Source: Acidobacteriota bacterium (GTDB taxonomy: Bacteria > Acidobacteriota > Blastocatellia > Pyrinomonadales > Pyrinomonadaceae). From it: a DNA stretch of 64,000 bases. Location: NCBI GenBank assembly GCA_025463135.1, contig JAOAPY010000002.1, forward strand, positions 1 through 64,000. The letters are read 5' to 3'. The notes beneath the pieces were generated by a model. That model searched no databases. It was given only the letters and a program-made list of their open reading frames with translations, and was not told where the DNA came from. Of the stretch, positions 33,917-41,948 are shown piece after piece. Made by a program: the position numbers and the translations under genes. Position 1 is the stretch's first letter. Each line of letters begins with the position of its first letter.

Positions 33917-35947
33917 TCACGGCTTGAATCCCACGCTGCGCCAAAGTTGTGCGCAATCGAACATGCGGCCGCCGGTGATCACAGTTTTAGCGCTGCGGAT
34001 ATTCCTGATGTTATCCAGTGGATCGCGTTCGAGAATGATCAAATCTGCGCGCTTGCCTGCCTCAATCGTACCGATTTCATTTTCGAGTTTCATCACCCGC
34101 GCCGGAACGAGAGTCGCTGCCTGGATTGCTTCCATCGGCGTAAAGCCTGATTTGACGTACAACTCGATCTCGCGATAAAGGCTATGGCCCGGCACCACCT
34201 GATCGGTACCCGCTACGATGATGATGCCTGCTCGATGCAGAGCGCCGACAATCGCCAGGTAACGTTCCATGATGGCGGTCGTTTGCGGCACCGCGGCTTC
34301 CGGCACTCCCGTGTTATTGATTGCGCCCGCTAGTTGTGGCGGCACTTTCGCCGCGCCCGGCTCGATACTGGCAAAGGGCTTGGCGGCCGGATGCAGCGAC
34401 CATTCAAAAATCGCCAGCGTGGGATCGATTACTGTGTTGTGAGTCTTGAAAAACTCGATCGCTTTTTGTGCTTCGGGCGTCTGAAAGTCGAGCGGCGGCG
34501 GCGGCGCTCCCTGCAACGGGCGGAAAGTTCGCGGGCGCAGAACGGGCAGTAAATATTGAACGTGATTAATCTGGTCCATGCCGGCTTCGACACCCTGAAT
34601 AGCATTCATGCCGTCGGGAATATGGCCCGTGACAGTCATGCCAAGCTTGTGCGCCTGATCGCAAATCGCCTGTACCACCTCAGGCTTGACTGAGCTGTAG
34701 ATTTTTATTTGTTGAAAGCCGGCCGCGTGATAGCGAGTGACTACTGCCTGAGCTTCGGCGGCGGAACTCGCGCGAATCAATCCCCACGACGTTTTGCTCT
34801 CGCCGTCGATAATGCCGGCCAGCAACAAACGCGGTCCCAGGCCTCGTCCCTCTTTGATAGCGTCGCGCACCGCGGTGATGAACTCAAACTCGTTACCGAC
34901 GTCACGCACGGTCGTTACCCCGGCTGCCAGGTAAGTTGGTCCCCATTCGACCTGTTCAAAGTGCGAGTGCATGTCCCACAATCCGGGCAGCAGGTACTTG
35001 CCGCGCGCATCCACGACCGTTGCCCCGCGGGGAATGGCGAAACTATCACGTGGTCCAACCGCCATTATGCGATCGCCTTCGATGAGTACGACAGAGTCAG
35101 GAACCGGCGCGCCGCCTCGACCGTCGATTAAAGTCGCTCCGGAAATCACGAGCGGGCCTTTGCGCTCCGGGCTGAGACGCCGTGAAGTATCCGCTAACGC
35201 AGCCATGCCGTCGGCGACGGCCCTGGTAACGAAGAATGACAGCGCCGACTCATAACCATCGCGCAGAGCTTCGAAGTGATCGAACTCCGCGTCGACGGTG
35301 ACCGCCGCCACCAGATTCTGCGCCTGGTCGAACCAAAGCGATTCGCGACCCCAGATCAAACCGCTGACGCTGTAGCGATCCAATTCCACATCCTTGTCGC
35401 CGGTTCTGATCTTGTCTTTGCCGCGATGTTCGAGGGTTACCTCGCCGCCGGGGAAGGTATGAAGCGGGCCGCTTACTTTGTGAGACAGCAGATAGCGGAC
35501 CAGCATCATCTGCACTGTGGTGGGAGCGTAACCACTGATGGTGAAGAAGCGCTCCGGCACGGCTGCCTCGCGCGTCGCGCGGTCTTCGCGAATGGTCGCG
35601 GTGTGGTCCTTGATATCGACGGAGGAATCAATTGTCGAAAAACGTGAGACGCTGCCCTTGATGCTGAAGTTTACAGGTGTCAGGTCCTGGCGCGTGCGCA
35701 ATACGGCCGTGAGCGGGACTTCAGTGCCGCGATCGGTGAACGCGAAGGTAACAGTGGTGACGAGGGAATCGCCGTCGCGCCTGATCGTATACGACTCTTC
35801 GCCGATGGGTTGTTCAAATTTGTGAAGACGAAACGTGCCGGATTCAATTGACTGCGTTTGCGCCTGAACGCTCAGGCCCGCGATCGAGAGCAGGAGAAGC
35901 AGTAGCAGGACGCGATATGAATGCCTATCAGTCGATGTTGCTTTCAT
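33917..35947 (-). CDS. Exported amidohydrolase (imidazolonepropionase-like)
   Basis: 676 residues from ATG 35947; an upstream TTG at 35974 falls in a repeat. A signal peptide is present (LLLLLLLSIAGLSVQAQ). Residues about 40-230 form a beta-rich domain of unknown role. The amidohydrolase barrel has the metal motif WDMHSHF near 323, later histidines in VTGHIPDG and INHVQYL, and the conserved aspartate in GTDQV near 583. Such exported amidohydrolases cleave peptides or cyclic amides; the substrate is not predictable. Confidence 0.88.
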   Translation of the reverse strand: MKATSTDRHSYRVLLLLLLLSIAGLSVQAQTQSIESGTFRLHKFEQPIGEESYTIRRDGDSLVTTVTFAFTDRGTEVPLTAVLRTRQDLTPVNFSIKGSVSRFSTIDSSVDIKDHTATIREDRATREAAVPERFFTISGYAPTTVQMMLVRYLLSHKVSGPLHTFPGGEVTLEHRGKDKIRTGDKDVELDRYSVSGLIWGRESLWFDQAQNLVAAVTVDAEFDHFEALRDGYESALSFFVTRAVADGMAALADTSRRLSPERKGPLVISGATLIDGRGGAPVPDSVVLIEGDRIMAVGPRDSFAIPRGATVVDARGKYLLPGLWDMHSHFEQVEWGPTYLAAGVTTVRDVGNEFEFITAVRDAIKEGRGLGPRLLLAGIIDGESKTSWGLIRASSAAEAQAVVTRYHAAGFQQIKIYSSVKPEVVQAICDQAHKLGMTVTGHIPDGMNAIQGVEAGMDQINHVQYLLPVLRPRTFRPLQGAPPPPLDFQTPEAQKAIEFFKTHNTVIDPTLAIFEWSLHPAAKPFASIEPGAAKVPPQLAGAINNTGVPEAAVPQTTAIMERYLAIVGALHRAGIIIVAGTDQVVPGHSLYREIELYVKSGFTPMEAIQAATLVPARVMKLENEIGTIEAGKRADLIILERDPLDNIRNIRSAKTVITGGRMFDCAQLWRSVGFKP

Positions 35948-35962
35948 TGGATGTGTCCGCCC

Positions 35963-36051
35963 AGTGTCCGACAAACTTCTTCAGTTTGTCGTTGTTCCGG
36001 CCAGAAGGATTTCCGGGGAAACAGACGACAAACTGAAGTTCGTCGGACACT
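35963..36051. repeat. AGTGTCCGACAAACTT inverted repeat
   Basis: Imperfect arms at about 35963-35991 and 36027-36051 (left GTGTCCGACAAACTT, right AAGTTCGTCGGACAC). It sits upstream of the amidohydrolase gene and overlaps its alternative start. Confidence 0.8.
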
Positions 36052-36069
36052 TAACAGTGGAGTTGATTC

Positions 36070-36555
36070 CTACTCTTCGATCGTCACCTTTTCCATCTTC
36101 ACTTCTGATTGTGGACGATCATTACGGTCTCGCGGTGACTTGGCGATGGCATCGACGATTTCCTGGCCCTCGGTGACGCGACCAAAGATCGAATAGCTCG
36201 GTGGCAATGGATAGTCGACATGCATGATGAAGAACTGCGAACCGTTGGTGTTTGGTCCAGCATTGGCCATGGCTACGGTGCCGGCCTTGTAACCCCGTTG
36301 ATAGACGTGCGACTTTGCGTCGATTTCGTCCGGAAATTTTCCACCCCAGGCCGATTGGCCACCCGCGCCGGTGCCGGTGGGATCGCCGCCCTGGATCATG
36401 AAGCCGTCGATCACGCGGTGAAAGATGATGCCGTCGTAATAGCCGCGTTCTGCGAGCGTAATAAAATTCTCAGTTGTTTTTGGTGCGTCCGTTTCGAGCA
36501 ACTCGAAACGGATTGTCCCCTTGTTCGTTTGAATTACCGCGGTGCGATTTGCCAT
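36070..36555 (-). CDS. Peptidyl-prolyl cis-trans isomerase, cyclophilin type
   Basis: 161 residues, the normal length of a bacterial single-domain cyclophilin. The active-site stretch FHRVIDGFMIQGGDPTGTG (near residues 50-69) has the catalytic arginine after FH, and FFIMHVD and SIFGRV are conserved. There is no signal peptide, so it is cytosolic. It starts at ATG 36555 behind AGGAGAG. It speeds proline isomerisation in folding proteins. Confidence 0.95.
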   Translation of the reverse strand: MANRTAVIQTNKGTIRFELLETDAPKTTENFITLAERGYYDGIIFHRVIDGFMIQGGDPTGTGAGGQSAWGGKFPDEIDAKSHVYQRGYKAGTVAMANAGPNTNGSQFFIMHVDYPLPPSYSIFGRVTEGQEIVDAIAKSPRDRNDRPQSEVKMEKVTIEE

Positions 36556-36566
36556 TTGTTCTCTCC

Positions 36567-36648
36567 TGTAGGGACGGACCTGCGTGTCCGCCCTCTTCGA
36601 ATGTTGAGCGATTGATACGGGTGGGCGGACACGCAGATCCGCCCTACA
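36567..36648. repeat. GGACGGACCTGCGTGTCCGCC inverted repeat
   Basis: Arms at 36567-36593 and 36623-36648 are nearly perfect complements. The right arm overlaps the last codons and stop of the HAD phosphatase gene, so the element supplies its natural 3' end. Confidence 0.8.
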
Positions 36649-37507
36649 AGTCTGAACTCAGAATAAATTTTTCAATTGCCAGCGCCACGCCATCTTCATC
36701 ATTGGCAGCGGTCGTGTGCAATCCTTCTGTTTCGCGCAGCGCCGCTTCGGCATTACCCATAACGACTCCCGTGCCGGCGTAGCACAGCATTTCAAGGTCG
36801 TTAAAGTTGTCTCCAATAGCCATGACTTCGCCCGCTGTGATCTTCAGTTCGCCGGCGGCAGCGGCAACGCCGACACCCTTTGAGGCGCCGGGATGAAGCA
36901 CGTCGAGCAGACCGAAGTCGAGTTTCGGATACATCGTACTAAAGACCTTCGCTTCGGCGCCGAGGTCACGTTGTAACTGCTCGTTCAGTTCGTTCAATGG
37001 CCCACAGCCGCCGGAAAACGTAAGGTGGATCGGATCGTGATCAAGAAAGCTCTCCAGCGATGCAGTCTCCTGCACTGCTCCATCATCGCCGTGAATGCGA
37101 CGCGCCCACGCCACGTATTTCATCAATGCCGGATTGTCACCGTTCAAGCGATCGAACACAAGCACGCCTAGTCCGTCTCGATCATCACTCAAGAGCGGGT
37201 TGGCGCCGGCGGCGCGTCCAATGGCGAGTGCCTTTCGCGCAGCCGCCACCGGTAAGGGAAAGATAGCGATGGTCTCCAGCGTGCGCGTGTGTCGGGTCAG
37301 CGCTCCGTTGTGAGAAATCAACGGTACGTCGAGACCAAGTTCGAGGGCAATTGGTCGCGCGTCGCGAAAGCGCCGACCGGTAACCACCGCCACCTTCACA
37401 CCACGTTCGCGGGCAGCGGCAACCGCGCGCGCGTTGCGCTCGGACACTTGTCCATGAGAGTTAAGCAGGGTCCCGTCGAGATCGAGTGCGAGTAAACGAA
37501 TAGGCAT
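36644..37507 (-). CDS. Cof-type HAD-IIB phosphatase
   Basis: 287 residues. Motif I LALDLDGTLLNS has the nucleophile and acid Asp pair at 9 and 11; motif II VVTGR is near 43, and the C-terminal motif IV is MAIGDNFNDLEML. The cap between them is of the IIB type. These phosphatases act on sugar phosphates, pyrimidine phosphates or other metabolites; substrate unknown. It runs in the same direction as the cyclophilin gene and may share a transcript. Confidence 0.92.
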   Translation of the reverse strand: MPIRLLALDLDGTLLNSHGQVSERNARAVAAARERGVKVAVVTGRRFRDARPIALELGLDVPLISHNGALTRHTRTLETIAIFPLPVAAARKALAIGRAAGANPLLSDDRDGLGVLVFDRLNGDNPALMKYVAWARRIHGDDGAVQETASLESFLDHDPIHLTFSGGCGPLNELNEQLQRDLGAEAKVFSTMYPKLDFGLLDVLHPGASKGVGVAAAAGELKITAGEVMAIGDNFNDLEMLCYAGTGVVMGNAEAALRETEGLHTTAANDEDGVALAIEKFILSSDL

Positions 37508-37558
37508 AGTCGAAGGCAGGCAACGGTAAAGGAATTGAAAAGAAAAGGCAAAGGAGCG

Positions 37559-37676
37559 TGATGTTCGGTAGTGGGTCAGTTTTATGTCCGATGAGCTTTA
37601 GCTTGTCGTAACGCCGCGACAAACTAAAGTTTGTCGGACATTTGCTGCGAAACTGACCCACTACCTGATGTTCGGT
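37559..37676. repeat. MITE-like element with terminal inverted repeats and flanking direct repeats
   Basis: A 13-bp perfect terminal inverted pair at 37570-37582 (AGTGGGTCAGTTT) and 37650-37662 encloses a GTCCGA/TCGGAC palindrome. An 11-bp direct repeat TGATGTTCGGT stands on each side (37559-37569 and 37666-37676), as after target-site duplication. Confidence 0.8.
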
Positions 37677-37684
37677 TGGCTTCG

Positions 37685-37794
37685 TCTCATTTTCCACGCG
37701 GTTTTAACGGCTTCCGCTCTTTAGAAACCGTTGAAACGGTTTACCGGAGTTCTTGTGAGCTCATCACCCGGTTGAAACCGGGTGTGAATGAGAT
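37685..37794. repeat. AACCGTT/CACCCGG element, degenerate copy
   Basis: Perfect inner palindrome at 37726-37741 and outer palindrome at 37765-37784 followed by TGAATGAGAT. The left half (37685-37711, CTCATTTTCCACGCGGTTTT) is decayed. It lies in the 457-bp gap before threonine synthase. Confidence 0.88.
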
Positions 37795-37964
37795 GGGAAT
37801 TTTCTAAACTAACGCGAGTATTCCTTTTTGCTGCCGCAGGATCATTACTCCAACAGCTAACAATTGCTAAGATGATCGCTCCACCTGGAAACTTTTTTGT
37901 TCGCGAATTGCATCTCCGGTCAGCGAAGTTCTAACCATAAACACTGGAAAAAGGGCCGAATACT

Positions 37965-39131
37965 ATGAATGTCACTCATTTGGAATGCGCAAACTGTGGT
38001 CTTCGTCACGAGGCACGGCGGTTGCACAACCTATGCTCGTCATGCGGAAAGCCGCTGCTGGTTCGTTACGATCTCAAGCAGGCAGCGCGCACTCTGACCA
38101 AGGAATCGTTATCTGGTCGGCGCGCCGATCTCTGGCGCTATCGCGAGGTCCTGCCGGTCGACGCCGACGAGAACATTGTTTCTCTGGGAGAAGGGTGGAC
38201 GCCGCTTTTGCACGCCGACCGGTTGGGTAAGCAGTTAGGACTGACGAAACTCTATATCAAAGATGAATCACAGAATCCTACGCAAAGCTTCAAAGCACGC
38301 GGCATGGCGGCGGCGGTATCGATGGCGAAAGAGCTTGGAGCGCAGAAGCTTGCGGTCCCTTCAGCAGGCAACGCCGCCGGCGCGTTAGCTGCTTATGCAG
38401 CGCGGGCCGGCATGGAGGCATTCATCTTCATGCCCAGGGACACGCCGCGCGCCAACATTATCGAGTGCGAACAAACCGGCGCCCACGTGACGTTAATGGA
38501 TGGATTGATAACCGACTGTGGAGCAGAAGTGGCGCGCCGTAAGGAAGCAGAAGGCTGGTTCGATGTTTCTACTTTGAAAGAGCCCTATCGTGTCGAAGGC
38601 AAGAAGACCCTCGGCTACGAATTGGCTGAGCAACTGAATTGGGAGTTGCCCGACGTAATCATTTACCCAACGGGTGGCGGCACGGGACTGATCGGCATGT
38701 GGAAAGCTTTTGACGAAATGGAACAAATGGGCTGGATTGGATCGCAACGGCCAAAGATGGTCACTGTGCAAGCTGCCGGTTGTGCTCCCATCGTGCGCGC
38801 CTTTGAAACAGGACAGCGATTTGCGGACGAGTTTCCCAATGCGGTAACCGCTGCCGCGGGTCTGCGCGTTCCGAAAGCGATTGGAGACTTTTTGATTCTC
38901 GATGCGATACGCGCATCCGGAGGCACCGCGCTGGCTGTGACTGACGAAGAGTTGATTTCCGCAACAGGCGAAATCGGCGCCACTGAGGGGATCTTTTGCG
39001 CCCCCGAAGGCGCGGCCTGCTTGCCGGCCCTCAAACAACTCATGACAACGGGCATGGTCACTGCCAACGACTGCGTGGTGCTCTTCAATACCGGATCAGG
39101 CGTGAAGTACCTGGAATGTTTTAGCCATTAG
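37965..39131 (+). CDS. thrC: Threonine synthase
   Basis: 388 residues. The N-terminus has a zinc-ribbon-like module with cysteines at 8, 11, 24 and 27 (CANC, CSSC). The PLP-dependent core follows, with the Schiff-base lysine K110 in NPTQSFKARG, AVPSAGNAAGALAAYAA near 125 and the phosphate-binding PTGGGTG near 237. It converts O-phosphohomoserine to threonine. It starts at ATG 37965. Other threonine pathway genes are absent from the window. Confidence 0.93.
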   Translation: MNVTHLECANCGLRHEARRLHNLCSSCGKPLLVRYDLKQAARTLTKESLSGRRADLWRYREVLPVDADENIVSLGEGWTPLLHADRLGKQLGLTKLYIKDESQNPTQSFKARGMAAAVSMAKELGAQKLAVPSAGNAAGALAAYAARAGMEAFIFMPRDTPRANIIECEQTGAHVTLMDGLITDCGAEVARRKEAEGWFDVSTLKEPYRVEGKKTLGYELAEQLNWELPDVIIYPTGGGTGLIGMWKAFDEMEQMGWIGSQRPKMVTVQAAGCAPIVRAFETGQRFADEFPNAVTAAAGLRVPKAIGDFLILDAIRASGGTALAVTDEELISATGEIGATEGIFCAPEGAACLPALKQLMTTGMVTANDCVVLFNTGSGVKYLECFSH

Positions 39132-39159
39132 ATGAAGACTTATTAAGTGGAGCTCTAAA

Positions 39160-40467
39160 ATGAAACGTTTACTTGTCAGTTGCCTGGTCGTTATCAGCTT
39201 TATCACCGTGCCGCCGGCGTTCGCGCAGGAGCAGCCGCCCGCGACTCAGGTACAAATCAAGATGCTGAGCGAAACGGATCAGGCTCGCCTCGATGCACTC
39301 CGTGCGAGTGGGTTTGAGGCGCTCTTCAATCTCGATTACGAAAAGGGTCGTAAAGACTTTCGTGAGATTGCGCGCCTGTTCCCGGACCATCCCGCGGGTC
39401 CACAATTCCTGGCGGCCAGTTTGTGGATTGAGACCCTTTACGAGACTCGCCGCCTGCAAGCGTCGCTCTACAGTTCCGACTCTTTCTATGCGCCCAACGA
39501 AGACAAAGCCAATCCGAAAGTCGTCGAGCAGTTCCGCGCCTGGACTCGAGAAGCGAAGAAACTCGCCGAGGCGCGTTTGAAGCAGAACCCGAAGGACACT
39601 GAGGCGCGTTATTTTCTCGGCGCGACCGCCGGTCTCAAAGCTTCATTTGAAGAAGCAGTTGAGCGCCGTCATTTCGCGGCCATGCGGGATGGGTCGGACG
39701 CAGTCGATCACCATCGCGATGTGATCAAATTGGATCCAGCTTATCGCGACGCGGAACTCACTGTCGGCTTGTACGACTATGTCATCGGCAGCTTACCCCT
39801 CGCGGCAAAAATTCTGGTGGGAGTTACGGGCGCGCGAGGTTCTAAGAAGCGCGGCCTGGCTACTCTCGAGCGAGTCACGAAAGAAGGAAAATGGGCCCGC
39901 GACGATGCTCGTACGTTATTGATTGTTCTATACACGCGCGAACGTCGCTTTGCCGATGCCCTGGCTTTTGCGCGCGAGTTGGCCGTCAAATATCCGCGCA
40001 ACTATTTGTTTCGGCTGGAAGCAGCGGACGCGCTGGTGGCCCAGGCGGCCGTGGAACGCAAAGCAAATCATGCGGCGGCAGTAGACACTGCCGAGCGAGA
40101 AGCCTTCGCGACCTTCGAAGACCTCTTGCATGATCGCACGGTCCGGGACACGGCGGCGCGGGCGCTGGACCTGATTCATTTCAAGTACGGCGAAGCATTG
40201 TTGACGGCCGGTCAACCCGATCGCGCGGCAAAAGAGTTCCTTGCCGCTATGAGTGTACCGCGAGCCGAGCCCGGACTCGCGACAATGGCCTGTCTCTACG
40301 CAGCCCACGCTTATGATGTCGCCGGCAAACGCGAGGAGGCTTTGACCCAATATCGAGCGGTGCTGGCTCGCCCTAACGTGTATGACTCGCATGACCTGGC
40401 GCAGAAGGGGTTGCGCCAGCCCTTCAAGATGGAAGCAGCCGCGATGAGCGGCGACGAAGGAGAGTGA
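39160..40467 (+). CDS. Exported TPR-like protein
   Basis: 435 residues with a signal peptide (LVSCLVVISFITVPPAFAQ, cleaved near residue 22). The rest is helical with TPR-like spacing and repeated Y/A/L patterns (ARYFLGATAGLKASFEEA near 150; FKYGEALLTAGQPDRAAKEF near 345). It should lie in the periplasm. It starts behind GTGGAG, 28 bases after the threonine synthase stop, so cotranscription is possible. No specific family or partner is recognised. Confidence 0.82.
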   Translation: MKRLLVSCLVVISFITVPPAFAQEQPPATQVQIKMLSETDQARLDALRASGFEALFNLDYEKGRKDFREIARLFPDHPAGPQFLAASLWIETLYETRRLQASLYSSDSFYAPNEDKANPKVVEQFRAWTREAKKLAEARLKQNPKDTEARYFLGATAGLKASFEEAVERRHFAAMRDGSDAVDHHRDVIKLDPAYRDAELTVGLYDYVIGSLPLAAKILVGVTGARGSKKRGLATLERVTKEGKWARDDARTLLIVLYTRERRFADALAFARELAVKYPRNYLFRLEAADALVAQAAVERKANHAAAVDTAEREAFATFEDLLHDRTVRDTAARALDLIHFKYGEALLTAGQPDRAAKEFLAAMSVPRAEPGLATMACLYAAHAYDVAGKREEALTQYRAVLARPNVYDSHDLAQKGLRQPFKMEAAAMSGDEGE

Positions 40468-40480
40468 ATCGATTGTTAAC

Positions 40481-40541
40481 GGGTGTTTAGAGTACTGACT
40501 GCCTGGGATAGAGCCCGACTGGAGTCGGTACTCTGAGCGCC
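40481..40541. repeat. GTTTAGAGTACTGACT inverted repeat
   Basis: A short, degenerate member of the family at 8399 and 11061, with core GCCCGACTGGAGTCGGTACTCTGA. It fills the 101-bp gap between the two genes. Confidence 0.65.
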
Positions 40542-40568
40542 TATTGCAATCAAGGTTCTCACACTCAT

Positions 40569-41828
40569 ATGAACAGCTCACAGACACGCCCACGTCGCTT
40601 GCTCCTATGCCTGGACGGCGTGCCCTATGACCTGATGATCCAGGCGAGGGAGCGTGGCTTGTTCGATAAATTCCATGCTCCGTCACGACTGCTCTCACCT
40701 TTTCCGACGATGACCAACATTGCGCTCTCAGCCATGCTGGGAGCTTCGGTGCCTCTCGGTTACGAGACTATTTATTTCGATCGGAAAGCCCGGGCATTGC
40801 GCGGAGGAGTGGGTAAGTATGTGGGCCGTCGCACACCGGACAAGGTACCCTCGACTTACATGGACCAACTCGATTATCAGGAGCCGCTGCCTTTTGAGTT
40901 TCTTGTTTACATCGCTCCCGAGACTATTTGGCGAGCGGACATGAGGCGTTTTCATGAGCGCTTCCAGACTGCCCCACGGGACCGGGACTATTTTGCTTTT
41001 CTCAAAGGCACTGACGGTCTGCTTCACATACGGGGTGCTGAGAGACTCAACGTGGCCCTGGCGTCGCTTGATGGACTGCTGCGCAGGATCCAGGCGTGGT
41101 GTGGTTCAGAGACGGAGATGGTCATGTTCTCAGATCACGGAATGAGCTTGCAGCCTAACATGCGCGTCAATCTGCAGGAGCATCTGCGCCGTTGTGGCTT
41201 TCAGTTCGCCAAAAGTTTGTCGGAAGTTGGTGACAGGCAGGTCGTATTGCCGACCTTTGGACTTATCGGGTTCGCCGCCCTCTATTGCGCCAGGGGCGGC
41301 GAGTCGCAGCTGGCAGAAGCGCTGGTGCCGCTCGAGGGGATCGACTTTGCTCTTTATCACCAAGACGCGTCGGCGATAAATGTGAAAGGCGCCCGGGGAA
41401 GCGCGCGTATTCACCGGCTGGAGCATGATGACGGCAGCGTGCATTATCGTTACGAAATGTTATCGGGGGACCCGTTGCAACTGGCTGCGGTGCTGAGCGA
41501 TCTGCGGAGGAAAGAGTTATTGACGACCTCAGGATATGCACCTGCGGCGATTTGGTCCGAACGCACCGCGGCCCATATTTATCCTGACGCGCTGGCTAAT
41601 CTTTACACGTCGATGATGACGACGCGTGTTTGCCATCCTGCCGATGTGCTGGTGAGCCTGCTCGACGGTTATTACTATGGCTGGTCGGCGTTCGAGTATG
41701 TCGTGAATCTGGTGGCCACCCATGGTAACGCCATGCGGGCCAGCTCAAGTGCGTTCCTCATGAGCACTCATCGAGAATTCCCTGCATACGTTTTAGCCGA
41801 CAATGCTCACGCTCTGTTGAGGGGCTAA
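40569..41828 (+). CDS. Alkaline-phosphatase-superfamily protein
   Basis: 419 residues. The first metal-binding site is in LLLCLDGVPYD near 12-21; the catalytic threonine is probably in FPTMTN near 45-50; later metal ligands are in FLKGTDGLLH near 140 and VMFSDHGMS near 186. This is the pattern of type I phosphodiesterase/nucleotide pyrophosphatases and phosphoglycerate mutases. No signal peptide is present, so it appears to be cytoplasmic. Substrate unknown. Confidence 0.8.
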   Translation: MNSSQTRPRRLLLCLDGVPYDLMIQARERGLFDKFHAPSRLLSPFPTMTNIALSAMLGASVPLGYETIYFDRKARALRGGVGKYVGRRTPDKVPSTYMDQLDYQEPLPFEFLVYIAPETIWRADMRRFHERFQTAPRDRDYFAFLKGTDGLLHIRGAERLNVALASLDGLLRRIQAWCGSETEMVMFSDHGMSLQPNMRVNLQEHLRRCGFQFAKSLSEVGDRQVVLPTFGLIGFAALYCARGGESQLAEALVPLEGIDFALYHQDASAINVKGARGSARIHRLEHDDGSVHYRYEMLSGDPLQLAAVLSDLRRKELLTTSGYAPAAIWSERTAAHIYPDALANLYTSMMTTRVCHPADVLVSLLDGYYYGWSAFEYVVNLVATHGNAMRASSSAFLMSTHREFPAYVLADNAHALLRG

Positions 41829-41886
41829 TCTGAATACCACAGGCTGTGCAATGAAGTTCAGCTAATTGATATCCCGGTCTAAAACT

Positions 41887-41922
41887 TCAGCGGGCGAGAG
41901 AGTAACGCTCTCTCGCCCGCTG
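41887..41922. terminator. Bidirectional terminator
   Basis: A 16-bp stem (TCAGCGGGCGAGAGAG and complement) with a 4-base loop sits between two convergent genes. The minus-strand side is followed by AGTTTTAG, the plus-strand side by GTTGTTTCC. Confidence 0.85.
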
Positions 41923-41948
41923 AGTTGTTTCCAGTGGTTGTCAGCCAG

